Positions 15,025-24,602 of a stretch of 64,000 nt of DNA are shown here, piece after piece. The DNA is from Streptomyces sp. ISL-98. GTDB taxonomy: Bacteria; Actinomycetota; Actinomycetes; Streptomycetales; Streptomycetaceae. The notes beneath the pieces were generated by a model, which did not search any database, was not told the DNA's origin, and saw only the letters and a list, made by a program, of their open reading frames with translations. A program made the position numbers and the translations under genes. Position 1 is the stretch's first letter. The number at the start of each line of letters is the position of its first letter. The stretch spans positions 1-64,000 of the forward strand of contig NZ_JAGGPB010000005.1 of assembly GCF_018614055.1 (NCBI RefSeq), in the 5' to 3' direction.

Positions 15025-15072
15025 CACGTATGAAGGGCCTGTACCCGGTCGGGTACGGGCCCTTCATGCGTG
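15025..15072 (+). terminator. Strong hairpin terminator after the cold-shock gene
   Basis: A 22-bp stem (15025-15046 with 15051-15072) has a GGTC loop; its two non-identical positions are G-U pairs on the sense transcript. It is among the strongest hairpins in the window. Confidence 0.88.
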
Positions 15073-15201
15073 CTGTGTACGTGCCCGTGTGCGTCGCCGG
15101 GCGTGCCCGCGTGCGTTGCCGGTGCGCGTGTCCCGCTGGGACGGCCTTGCGCCCGCCCGTCGCCCGACCACCACCCCTCATCGACACTCCTCCGGAGCGG
15201 C

Positions 15202-15228
15202 CTTGCACTCTCCGGGGTCGAGTGCTAA
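15202..15228. promoter_or_regulatory. CIRCE element 1, overlapping the groEL promoter
   Basis: CTTGCACTC-N9-GAGTGCTAA matches the CIRCE consensus TTAGCACTC-N9-GAGTGCTAA with a perfect right half and 7 of 9 in the left. It overlaps a promoter reading TTGCAC (15203-15208), 17 nt, TAATCA (15226-15231). HrcA binding here would block RNA polymerase. Confidence 0.85.
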
Positions 15229-15237
15229 TCATTGGCG

Positions 15238-17011
<1,774 letters not shown>

Positions 17012-17069
17012 GCCTCGGCTCGGTAGGCCCTGTTACGCGCGCGGTTACGCACAGAGTTACGCACGCAAC

Positions 17070-17105
17070 CGAAGGCGGCACCCCCTCGCAGGGGTGCCGC
17101 CTTCG
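17070..17105. terminator. Bidirectional terminator between groEL and the cyclophilin gene
   Basis: A perfect 15-bp stem, CGAAGGCGGCACCCC with GGGGTGCCGCCTTCG, has a 6-nt loop. It lies between two convergent genes and can serve both. Confidence 0.88.
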
Positions 17106-17138
17106 GGCGTTACCGGCGTATGCGGTACTCCGTACTGG

Positions 17139-17636
17139 TTACAGGACGCCGCTCTCGGAGATGGTGACCTTGGCGCTGGTGCGGCCGCTCTGCGAGCCGT
17201 AGCCCTCGATCTTCTTGACCAGCTTCATGCTGTCCTCGTCGGCGACCTCGCCGAACACCACGTGCTTGCCGTCCAGCCACGGGGTGGCGATGGTCGTGAT
17301 GAAGAACTGCGAGCCGTTGGTGTTGCGGCCGGCGTTGGCCATCGAGAGCAGGCCCGGCTTGGTGTGCTTCAGCTGGAAGTTCTCGTCCGCGAACTTCTCG
17401 CCGTAGATGCTCTTGCCGCCCGTGCCGTCGCCGCGGGTGAAGTCGCCGCCCTGGAGCATGAACTCCGGGATGACCCGGTGGAAGGACGAGCCGGCGTAGC
17501 CGAAGCCCTTCTCGCCGGTGGCGAGGGCGCGGAAGTTCTCCGTGGTCTTGGGGACCACGTCGTCGTACAGGTTGAACGAGATCCGCCCAGCGGGCTTGTC
17601 GTTGATCGTGATGTCGAAGTAGACCTTGGTTGTCAT
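17139..17636 (-). CDS. Peptidyl-prolyl cis-trans isomerase (cyclophilin)
   Basis: A 165-residue cytoplasmic cyclophilin that speeds cis-trans isomerisation of prolyl bonds. Active-site signatures are [18 protein letters not shown] (with the catalytic Arg), NGSQFFITT and [12 protein letters not shown]. The ATG at 17636 gives [13 protein letters not shown]; an ATG at 17645 would add only M-G-T. The upstream open frame to 17801 is not conserved. No signal peptide is seen, so it is the cytoplasmic form. It converges on groEL across a shared terminator, a loose folding-gene neighbourhood. Confidence 0.94.
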   Translation of the reverse strand: MTTKVYFDITINDKPAGRISFNLYDDVVPKTTENFRALATGEKGFGYAGSSFHRVIPEFMLQGGDFTRGDGTGGKSIYGEKFADENFQLKHTKPGLLSMANAGRNTNGSQFFITTIATPWLDGKHVVFGEVADEDSMKLVKKIEGYGSQSGRTSAKVTISESGVL

Positions 17637-17810
17637 GGTCCCCATCCTGACATCCCTGGCATTCGGGGGCGCGGCGCAGGCCCCGTTCAGTGGTCTCGGG
17701 TCTCGTAACTTGAGCCGGACGTGCAGGGGGCGCATTCCGGTTTCGCTACCGAAAGTATCCAGATAGGTGCGCAGAGTTATTGTGCGTGATCGTTTCTGCA
17801 TGGTTCTCTC

Positions 17811-18998
17811 GTGGGCATGTCAACCTCGATGAGGCTTGCCCTCGCGGCTGCCATCACCGCTGTCCTGGCGGTCACAGGTCCCCTGTCCGCCTCCGCACAG
17901 TCCGCCGCACCGGCGGAGCGTTCCGATCCCGCTCCGCTCCGGCTCTCGGACAACCCCGTCCCCGGCCAGTACCTCGTCTCTCTCAAGCCCACGGCCGATG
18001 TCGCCGTGGCCGCGCGCAACGTGGACGTCACCCCCCTGTTCAGCTTCAAGAAGGTGATGCGGGGCTACGCCGCCAAGCTCACCGACGCTCAACTGGCCAA
18101 GGTCCGGGCCCTCCCGAACGTCGAGGCCGTGGAGCAGGACACCGAGGTCACCGCCATGGGACCCGCCGCGTCCTGGGGCCTGGACCGGATCGATCAGCGC
18201 TCCCTGCCGCTCGACGGCGAGTTCACCGCCAACGCGACCGGCGCCGGAGCCAACGCGTACATCCTCGACACCGGGATCGACTACCTCCACTCCGAGTTCG
18301 AAGGGCGTGCCAAGCCCGGATTCGACGCCATCGGGGATGGACGCTACGGGGCGGACTGCAATGGCCACGGCACGCACGTCGCAGGCACGGTCGGCGGTAA
18401 GACGTACGGCGTGGCGCGCAAGGCGAGTCTCATCAGCGTTCGGGTCCTCAACTGCGAGGGCAAGGGAACCTACTCCGGCATGGTCGCCGGGTTCGAATGG
18501 ACAGCGACGCACGCCGCGTTGAACCCCACCAAGCCGGCCGTACTCAACGGTTCGCTCGGCGGGCCGAAGTCCGCCCTGGTCAACGCTGCCGCCACTGCCC
18601 TCTCCGAGAGCGGCGTCCTGCCGGTCGTCGCGGCGGGCAACGACGCGGTTGACGCCTGCAACGTCTCCCCGGCGTCTGCGGAGGGCGTGGTTACGGTCGG
18701 CGCGAGCAACCGCGACGACGAGCAGGCCTTCTTCTCCAACCACGGCGCATGCCTGGAGCTTTACGCCCCCGGCGTCGCCATCGTCTCGGCCAGGCTCGGC
18801 GGCGGCAGCGTCGCGCTGAACGGCACCTCCATGGCTTCGCCCCACGTCGCCGGGGCGGCACTGCTGTACGAGGCGACCCACCCGTGGGCGGACCCGGCGG
18901 AAACCGCGGTCTGGATCGACACCAACTCCACCGAGGACGTGCTGACCGGCGTCACCCCGGGCTCACCCAACCGCCTTCTGTTCACCGACGGCATCTGA
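17811..18998 (+). CDS. Secreted S8 family subtilisin-like serine protease
   Basis: A 395-residue preproprotease. A Sec/Tat-type signal peptide (about 1-30) is followed by an I9 inhibitor prodomain ([10 protein letters not shown] to [13 protein letters not shown]) and a catalytic domain with Asp in YILDTGIDY, His in GHGTHVAGT, the oxyanion Asn in AAGNDAVDA and Ser in [13 protein letters not shown]. Cysteines such as those in YGADCNGHG and VLNCEGKG are placed as in secreted actinomycete subtilases. There is no C-terminal P-domain. The GTG at 17811 is used; the ATG at 17817 is equally possible, and neither has a strong ribosome site. It probably works in extracellular protein degradation. Confidence 0.93.
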   Translation: MGMSTSMRLALAAAITAVLAVTGPLSASAQSAAPAERSDPAPLRLSDNPVPGQYLVSLKPTADVAVAARNVDVTPLFSFKKVMRGYAAKLTDAQLAKVRALPNVEAVEQDTEVTAMGPAASWGLDRIDQRSLPLDGEFTANATGAGANAYILDTGIDYLHSEFEGRAKPGFDAIGDGRYGADCNGHGTHVAGTVGGKTYGVARKASLISVRVLNCEGKGTYSGMVAGFEWTATHAALNPTKPAVLNGSLGGPKSALVNAAATALSESGVLPVVAAGNDAVDACNVSPASAEGVVTVGASNRDDEQAFFSNHGACLELYAPGVAIVSARLGGGSVALNGTSMASPHVAGAALLYEATHPWADPAETAVWIDTNSTEDVLTGVTPGSPNRLLFTDGI

Positions 18999-19012
18999 CA
19001 CCACACCACGGC

Positions 19013-19049
19013 GCCTGCCCTCCACCCCAGTGCGGGGTGGAGGGCAGGC
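19013..19049. terminator. Bidirectional terminator between the subtilase gene and murQ
   Basis: A perfect 16-bp stem, GCCTGCCCTCCACCCC with GGGGTGGAGGGCAGGC, has a 5-nt loop, between convergent genes. Confidence 0.88.
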
Positions 19050-19076
19050 GGGCGCTGCCCCTCGGCATCGAGCTCG

Positions 19077-20039
19077 CTACGGCTTCTTTCCCGCACTGAC
19101 CGGGGCGGCGGCGAGCGCGGCGCGCAGGTGGCCGTCGTTTTCCGCCAGGAGCTGTACGGCCGTCCGGCCGTCGACTCCGGCGAGGATCGCGAGGATCGCG
19201 GGCTTCACCTCGCCGTCCGTCGCGGTCAGCGCGGCCTCGATGTCTTCGTCCGACGCGCCCGTCGCCAGGGCGACGATGCGGCGTGAGCGGGCGCGCAGTT
19301 TCTCGTTGGAGGCCCGTACGTCGACCATCAGGTTTCCGTACGTCTTGCCGAGGCGGATCATCGTGATCGTCGAGATCATGTTGAGTACGAGCTTCTGGGC
19401 CGTGCCCGCCTTGAGGCGGGTGGAGCCGGTGAGGAGTTCCGGGCCTACGACGACTTCGATGCCGTGCTCGGCGGCGGATCCCAGCGCGCTGTCGGCGTTG
19501 CAGGACAGGCCGATGGTCAGCGCCCCGATGCTGCGGGCGTGTTCGACCGCGCCGATCGCGTACGGGGTGCGGCCCGAGGCCGAGATGCCGACGACCGTGT
19601 CGTGCGCCGTGAGGGCCAGCGCGTCCAGGTCCGCCGCCGCGAGTTCCTTGCTGTCCTCCGCGCCCTCGACGGCCTCGACCATCGCCGAAGGGCCGCCCGC
19701 GATCAGGCCCACGACCTCGGAGGGGTCGGTGTTGAAGGTGGGCGGGCACTCGCTCGCGTCCAGTACGCCGAGGCGGCCCGCCGTGCCCGCGCCCGCGTAG
19801 ATCAGGCGGCCGCCGCGGGCCATGCGCCCGGCGGTGGCGTCGATCGCGGCGGCGATGCGCGGGAGCTGTGCGGCGACGGCTTCGGGGACGGTGCGGTCCT
19901 CGCCGTTCATGACGCGGGCGATGTCGAGCGTCGGCTGCTGGTCGATGTCGGCGAGTTCGGGACGGAACGCCTCGGTGGTGAGCGTGGCGAGCTCGGCGCG
20001 CAGTTCGGAGTACGTGGAGGTGGAGGAGGTGGAGGTCAT
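19077..20039 (-). CDS. murQ: N-acetylmuramic acid 6-phosphate etherase MurQ
   Basis: A 320-residue SIS-domain lyase that splits the lactyl ether of MurNAc-6-phosphate to give GlcNAc-6-phosphate and D-lactate, recycling peptidoglycan. Family hallmarks are YAGAGTAGRLGVLDASECPPTF, the catalytic Glu in EGAEDS, GISASGRTPY, and the SNEKLRARSRRIV segment. Its product is the substrate of NagA in this window. The gene follows the RpiR/MurR-type regulator with a 45-bp gap on the same strand and probably shares its promoter and operator. Confidence 0.96.
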   Translation of the reverse strand: MTSTSSTSTYSELRAELATLTTEAFRPELADIDQQPTLDIARVMNGEDRTVPEAVAAQLPRIAAAIDATAGRMARGGRLIYAGAGTAGRLGVLDASECPPTFNTDPSEVVGLIAGGPSAMVEAVEGAEDSKELAAADLDALALTAHDTVVGISASGRTPYAIGAVEHARSIGALTIGLSCNADSALGSAAEHGIEVVVGPELLTGSTRLKAGTAQKLVLNMISTITMIRLGKTYGNLMVDVRASNEKLRARSRRIVALATGASDEDIEAALTATDGEVKPAILAILAGVDGRTAVQLLAENDGHLRAALAAAPVSAGKKP

Positions 20040-20084
20040 GAGGAGCGGCTCTTTCGGGTGCTGGTCAGGCCAGGTCAGGGCACG

Positions 20085-21044
20085 TCAGCGGTTGCTGCTG
20101 CGGGGGCTGTGGCGGTGCGCGAGCGCCTCGTAGGAGGCGGCCAGCGCGGGGGCGGCCGTCTCGTACGTACGCTGCATGACACCTATGAACAGGCAGTCCA
20201 CGACGAGCAGTTGACTGGTACGGGACGACATCGCGGCCGGGCGCAGTTCGCTCTCGCGGGCCGTCGAGGTGGTGAGGATGTGGTCCGCGTACTGCGACAC
20301 CGCACCGTCCGGGCGGCCCGTGATCGCGACCGTCGTCGCCCCGTGGTCGAACGCGACCCGCAGCGGCTCGATCACGTCGCCCGTCGAACCGGAGTGCGTG
20401 ATCGCGATGGCGACGTCGCCGGAGCGGAGCTGCACGGCGTTGGTGACGGCGAGGTGCGGGTCGGTGTGCGCGTGCGCGATCAGGCCGATGCGCAGCAGCT
20501 TCTGGGCGAGGTCCATGCCGACGAGGGAGGAGGCACCGACGCCGTAGATGTCGATACGGCGGGCGGTCGCGAGCGCGGTGACGGCCGCGCCCAGCTGCAC
20601 GGTGTCGAGTCCGGCGGCGGTGTCGGCGAGGGTCTGCTGTTCGTCGTACGCGAGCTTGGTGACGACGTCCGCGATCGGGTCGTCGACCGCGATGTCGGCG
20701 GTCACGGCGGGGGCCCGGCCCGACTGCTGCTGGGCGGCGAGCCCGGCGAGCGCGAGGCGCAGGTCGCGGTAGCCGGGGTAGCCGAGGAGGCGGGCGGTGC
20801 GGACGACGGTGGCCTCGCTGGTGCCGGTGAGTTCGGCGAGACCGGTGACCGTGAGGGCTGCGCAGCCGGCGGGGTCGGCGGCCACGGCTTCGGCGACGCG
20901 CTGCATGGAGCGGGTCATGGAGGGGGCGAGGGTCCGTACCTTGGCTGCGAGAGCGGCGGGGGCGGGCGGGGCGCTGCCCGTACCGCCGGTGCCGGCATTG
21001 CCGCCGGAACCGCCGCTAAAAATTTCCTTCACTTTGTTGGTCAC
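20085..21044 (-). CDS. MurR/RpiR-family transcriptional regulator
   Basis: A 319-residue regulator with an N-terminal HTH of the RpiR type (TVTGLAELTGTSEATVVRTA, about 62-81) and a C-terminal SIS sugar-phosphate-binding domain (IDIYGVGASSLVGMDLAQKL; AITHSGSTGDVIEPL). It begins at a GTG and has a Gly/Ala-rich N-terminal extension (SGGSGGNAGTGGTGSAPPAP). By analogy with E. coli MurR it should repress murQ and respond to MurNAc-6-phosphate. A TGAAA-N5-TTTCA palindrome lies 4-18 bp upstream of the start codon. Confidence 0.9.
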   Translation of the reverse strand: MTNKVKEIFSGGSGGNAGTGGTGSAPPAPAALAAKVRTLAPSMTRSMQRVAEAVAADPAGCAALTVTGLAELTGTSEATVVRTARLLGYPGYRDLRLALAGLAAQQQSGRAPAVTADIAVDDPIADVVTKLAYDEQQTLADTAAGLDTVQLGAAVTALATARRIDIYGVGASSLVGMDLAQKLLRIGLIAHAHTDPHLAVTNAVQLRSGDVAIAITHSGSTGDVIEPLRVAFDHGATTVAITGRPDGAVSQYADHILTTSTARESELRPAAMSSRTSQLLVVDCLFIGVMQRTYETAAPALAASYEALAHRHSPRSSNR

Positions 21045-21047
21045 TAG

Positions 21048-21062
21048 TGAAAGATATTTTCA
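21048..21062. promoter_or_regulatory. Operator-like palindrome for the MurR/RpiR regulator
   Basis: TGAAAGATATTTTCA has perfect TGAAA / TTTCA arms and an AT-rich core that stands out in this GC-rich sequence. It sits immediately before the regulator start, where an autoregulatory site would act, and matches the TGAAA-TTTCA type of site known for RpiR-family regulators. Confidence 0.65.
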
Positions 21063-21120
21063 GCGCCCTTGAGCGTCAACCCCTCTCCTGGCCTCCCGGC
21101 CGCCGAGTGACAATGGCTTC

Positions 21121-21480
21121 ATGGACCCCACGACCTCTGCCCTGGAACAGGCCTTGCACGCCGCCCGCGCGCTCGTCATGGCCGACCTGACGGCCCGCGA
21201 GGTGGCCGTGGCGGACGTCGTGTCGCTGGTCGAGGACGCGGTCGCGCACCGCCGTTGGTGGGTGGAGCAGTGGCCCGAGGGCGTGGAGTACGTCGTCGGT
21301 CTGGTCGCCCAGGACGTGCAGGACGCGCTCCTTGAGAGGTACGGGCGCTGGCCGCTCTGCCCGGTCTGCGTGGACTCGGACCCGCACGCTCTGGAGGTCG
21401 AACCGGAGCTGGGGCCCGACCCGCACTGGGTGTGCTCCAAGGCGGCTGTGATCGTCGCGCGCGTGGGTGCGCTGCAGTGA
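21121..21480 (+). CDS. Conserved hypothetical protein with CPVC motif
   Basis: A 119-residue soluble protein of unknown function. The N-terminal two-thirds is helical (LEQALHAARALVMADLT, VADVVSLVEDAVAHRRWW); a CPVCVDSDPHALEVE segment near residue 80 with a later Cys (WVCSKAA) may bind a metal. The ATG lies 7 nt after GACAAT, a plausible -10 hexamer, so the message may be leaderless. It overlaps the DUF4031 gene by 4 nt (GTGA), so the two are translationally coupled and probably act together. Confidence 0.75.
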   Translation: MDPTTSALEQALHAARALVMADLTAREVAVADVVSLVEDAVAHRRWWVEQWPEGVEYVVGLVAQDVQDALLERYGRWPLCPVCVDSDPHALEVEPELGPDPHWVCSKAAVIVARVGALQ

Positions 21481-21773
21481 CCCTGTACATCGACCCGCCG
21501 ACGTGGCCGGGACACGGGCGGATGTGGTCGCACCTGGTCAGCGACGTGTCGTACGACGAGCTGCACGCCTTCGCGGCGTCGATCGGGGCGCCGGCGCGGG
21601 CGTTCGAGCGGGACCACTACGACATCCCGGAATCACGGTATGCGGATGCGGTGGCGGCGGGCGCGGTCGAGGTGGGCTCGAAGGAGCTCGTGCGGAGGCT
21701 TACGGAGGCGGGGCTACGGCGGCGTAAGGGGCGAGTGGGCTCAGACCGGGTGGGGAAAAGCTCAGACGCGTAG
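21477..21773 (+). CDS. DUF4031 domain protein
   Basis: A 98-residue protein of the DUF4031 family: TLYIDPPTWPGHGRMWSHLVSD, SYDELHAFAASIGAPARAFE, then DHYDIPESRYADAVAAGA. The family is spread through actinobacteria and phages and has no known function. The GTG at 21477 overlaps the upstream stop (GTGA). The 3' end overlaps the convergent HD-domain gene by 12 bp, so the last residues (GSDRVGKSSDA) are read over its tail. Confidence 0.82.
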   Translation: MTLYIDPPTWPGHGRMWSHLVSDVSYDELHAFAASIGAPARAFERDHYDIPESRYADAVAAGAVEVGSKELVRRLTEAGLRRRKGRVGSDRVGKSSDA

Positions 21774-22418
21774 CAGATCGAGCTCCGTCGCCAGGTTCTG
21801 CCGCGCCCGCGCCTCCCATTCCGCCTGTCCGTGCGGCGTACGGAACAGCCTCGGGAGGTCGAGCAGCTGGCGCAGGACCGCCGCCCGGCCCTCGCGAAAC
21901 GCCTCGTCGGGTACGAAGCCGTACTCCTCCCGTACCGAGGCCGCGTAGGCGGCGTACGCCTCCGGGCCCGCCGCCAGGATCGCCAGGTCCGCGTCGCAGA
22001 GGGCCTCGCCGTTGGTGTCGCCGGGCTCGGGGGCGTGCGTGACGGTGAGGCGGACCAGGCGGGCGACTTCGGCGGTGCGGGCGTCGTCGATGCCGAGTTC
22101 GGGGAGGGCGAGCTCGGCGAGGGCGGCGCTGCGCTCCTCGTTCTCGGAGCGGTCGGGGCGGTAGACCGCGTCGTGGAACCAGGCGGCGAGGCGGACCGCG
22201 GCCGGGTCTTCGGCGTGGGCGGCCAGGGTGTCGATGTGGTCCAGGACCGCGATCAGGTGGTCGGTGGTGTGGTACCGCCGCTGCGGCTCGGCCCAGCGGG
22301 CGAGGAGGTTCTCGGCGTAGGGCATCGGGTCCGGCTCGGGGATTCCGTCGCGGGCGGCGAGGACGGTGTGGTGCCAGCGGGTGCGGAGATCGGCGTGAGC
22401 GGCGCGGTGGTCGGGCAT
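21762..22418 (-). CDS. HD-domain predicted metal-dependent phosphohydrolase
   Basis: A 218-residue HD-superfamily protein resembling the small family of predicted metal-dependent phosphohydrolases. Metal ligands appear as H in YHTTDHL, HD in WFHDAVY and the distal D in LCDADLAIL. The substrate is unknown; HD proteins hydrolyse nucleotides or other phosphoesters. The start is 6 nt after a TAGACT -10 hexamer (22430-22425 on the minus strand), suggesting a leaderless message. A perfect CsoR-type palindrome occupies the promoter spacer, so copper control is predicted, which would be new for this family as far as I know. Confidence 0.85.
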   Translation of the reverse strand: MPDHRAAHADLRTRWHHTVLAARDGIPEPDPMPYAENLLARWAEPQRRYHTTDHLIAVLDHIDTLAAHAEDPAAVRLAAWFHDAVYRPDRSENEERSAALAELALPELGIDDARTAEVARLVRLTVTHAPEPGDTNGEALCDADLAILAAGPEAYAAYAASVREEYGFVPDEAFREGRAAVLRQLLDLPRLFRTPHGQAEWEARARQNLATELDLLRV

Positions 22419-22437
22419 GGGCAGAGTCTAGGTCCTG

Positions 22438-22454
22438 TATACCCCCTGGGGGTA
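22438..22454. promoter_or_regulatory. CsoR-type copper operator at the HD-domain gene
   Basis: TATACCCCCTGGGGGTA is nearly identical to the operator at 26982. It lies between the -10 (22430-22425) and the -35 position of the HD gene promoter, the usual repressing position for CsoR. Confidence 0.7.
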
Positions 22455-22472
22455 GCATCCGTTTCTGGGTGG

Positions 22473-24425
22473 TCAGGTCGTCACTGCTTGGATCTCCGGC
22501 GCCTCGACGAGGCTGCTCGGCAGACCGATGTATGCCGTGACCCCGCACGCCCCGTCCTGCCCCTGAGTGGGGCGCAGTTCGACCTGGGCGCCGAGTCGGG
22601 CAGCGAGAGTTCCGACGACGTAGTGGCCGAGGTAGCGGCTGGGGGCGATCAGGAAGGATTCCCGGCCCGCCAGGCGGGCGTTGGAGCGGGCCAGGTCCTC
22701 GGTGCTCATGCCGGTTCCGCGGTCGACGACCGCGATGCAGTACTCGCCGCCGTCGCGCCAGCCGTAGATCTCGACCGGGCGCGAGGGCGGCGAGAAGATC
22801 AGGGCGTTCTCGATGAGCTCGGCGAGCAGATGGGAGAGCTCGGCGACGGCCCGGCCGCGGATCCGGCCGTCCTGGACGTCGACGACGGCGACGCGCTGGT
22901 ACTGCTCGACCTCGGCGATCGCCGACTGCACCACCTCGGACGCCGTCACCAGGCCCGCCCAGGTGCGCGGCGGTGACTCCTCCCCCGCGAGCACGAGCAG
23001 CGACTCCGCGTTGCGGCGCATCCGGGTGGCGAGGTGGTCGAGTTCGAAGAGCTCACCGAGGGCGTCCGGGTCGACCTCCTGGCTCTCCAGGGTGGTGATC
23101 AGGCCGAGCTGGCGGGAGAGAAGCACCTGGTTGCGGCGGCCGAGGCTGGCGAGCGACTCGGAGCTGTTGCGGCGCAGGACCGCCTGTTCGGACGCGAGGC
23201 CGATCGCGGTGTGCTCCACGTTGCGCAGAGCGGCGGCGAGCTGGATGAACTCCCGTGCGCCGTCGGGGGCTTCGCGGGTCGGCGCGGGAAGAAGCTCGTC
23301 GCCCGCCTCGGCCTCCTGGATCCGGGCGACGGCGGCCGGAAGTCCCGTGCGGGCCACCGCGTCCGCCTCATCGGCGAGCGCACCGAGCGGCCGGGTGATC
23401 GAGCGCGCGGAGAGCAGGGCGAGCGCGGTGGCCACCGCGAGGATCAGCACACCGAGGCCGATGAATCCGCCCAGTTCGGCGGTGGCCTCGTCGCCGAGCC
23501 GGTCCGCGTGGCTTCGTACGTCGGAGCCTGTCTGCCGCTGTACGCCGTGGAGTTTGTCGACGAGCGCGGTCATCGACGACCACCACTTGGCGGGCGCGAC
23601 AGTGAGTTCGGAACCGTCGGCGCCGCCCTCTGCCTGCTTCTCGTAGCCGGTGGCGCGTCGGGCTTCGGGGGTGTCGAAGGCGGAGCTGAGTGCGGACTGC
23701 TGGGCAGGCGTGGCGAGTTCGGCGTACTGACGCAGGGAGGCAAGACGGTCCGCCCGCACCTCGGTGAAGTCGAGGAACTCACGGCCCTTGAAGCGCCCCG
23801 CCGCGAAAACCCCGTTGAGGGAGCCGCGCTCCAGGGCGACCGCCTCGGTGGCCCTGGCGAGAGCCTCCAAGGCGCCCAACGAATCGGCGAGGGCCCGGTC
23901 CCCACGGTCCGGTTCTGTCGCCGCGGCGCTGATCAGTGCGTCGATCGCCTCGGTGTACGCGGTCAGGGTCGTGCCGCGCCGGGCCGTCCCGTCGTCGACC
24001 TGACCGCGTAAGGAAGTCAGTGCCGTGACCGGGGTGAGTGCCTTGCGTACGGCGTTGCCGGTGTCCGCTCCGGCGTCGCCCGCCGAGAGCAGGGCGTCGA
24101 ATTCGCTGCGGGCGCTGTCGGTGCGGGTGCGCTGGGCGTCGACGTCGTCGCGGTACTCGTCGGCGCCGCCGAGCAGGCCGTTGGTGAGGCCGCGCTCACG
24201 CTGCAGCTCGCGCACCAAATCCTGTGATTTCAGGACGAGTTCGACGCGCCCGGCGCTCTCCCGGGCGGCCGACCAGTCGGCCGCCCGGTCGGCGACCCCG
24301 AGGCCGGTCACGACCAGCAGCAGGCAGGTGGGGACGGCGAGCACGACGGCCACCCGTCCCCGGATCGTGCCCCAACCGGGCAGGGCGGGCAGGTGCGGCA
24401 GGCGGTGCCGTTGATTACGCGTCAC
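22473..24425 (-). CDS. Nitrate/nitrite-sensing (NIT) domain histidine kinase-like protein
   Basis: A 650-residue membrane sensor. It has a transmembrane helix (about 24-45, VAVVLAVPTCLLLVVTGLGVA), an extracellular NIT domain (about 55-310) with the RELQRERGLTNGLLGG motif, a second transmembrane segment (about 318-340) followed by HAMP, a coiled helical region and a C-terminal HATPase (ELIENALIFSPPSRPVEI as N-box, VVDRGTGMS as G-box). In Streptomyces such kinases usually head conservons with roadblock, DUF742 and GTPase genes; none is here, so it is a solo member. The start is a GTG. It follows copA on the same strand with 177 bp between. Confidence 0.88.
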   Translation of the reverse strand: MTRNQRHRLPHLPALPGWGTIRGRVAVVLAVPTCLLLVVTGLGVADRAADWSAARESAGRVELVLKSQDLVRELQRERGLTNGLLGGADEYRDDVDAQRTRTDSARSEFDALLSAGDAGADTGNAVRKALTPVTALTSLRGQVDDGTARRGTTLTAYTEAIDALISAAATEPDRGDRALADSLGALEALARATEAVALERGSLNGVFAAGRFKGREFLDFTEVRADRLASLRQYAELATPAQQSALSSAFDTPEARRATGYEKQAEGGADGSELTVAPAKWWSSMTALVDKLHGVQRQTGSDVRSHADRLGDEATAELGGFIGLGVLILAVATALALLSARSITRPLGALADEADAVARTGLPAAVARIQEAEAGDELLPAPTREAPDGAREFIQLAAALRNVEHTAIGLASEQAVLRRNSSESLASLGRRNQVLLSRQLGLITTLESQEVDPDALGELFELDHLATRMRRNAESLLVLAGEESPPRTWAGLVTASEVVQSAIAEVEQYQRVAVVDVQDGRIRGRAVAELSHLLAELIENALIFSPPSRPVEIYGWRDGGEYCIAVVDRGTGMSTEDLARSNARLAGRESFLIAPSRYLGHYVVGTLAARLGAQVELRPTQGQDGACGVTAYIGLPSSLVEAPEIQAVTT

Positions 24426-24547
24426 ACCCGACGACGGTACGAACCGGCATGACCGGCGCGGTTTCGCGGCGGTAAGAGGCGGGTTGCTCCCGGCTCACGG
24501 AGGGCCCGGGTCCCGCCGGGCACCGGATGCGACGGCGCCGTAACACT

Positions 24548-24593
24548 GCGGGACTTTCCCGCACCGCCGCCGCATCCGCCCGCCGGGCGGGCG
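24548..24593 (-). terminator. Candidate terminator hairpins after copA
   Basis: Two short perfect hairpins lie just past the copA stop: GCGGGA-CTT-TCCCGC (24548-24562) and CGCCCGC-CGG-GCGGGCG (24577-24593). Either could end the copA transcript. There is no U tract. Confidence 0.5.
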
Positions 24594-24602
24594 CCGGAGC
24601 CA

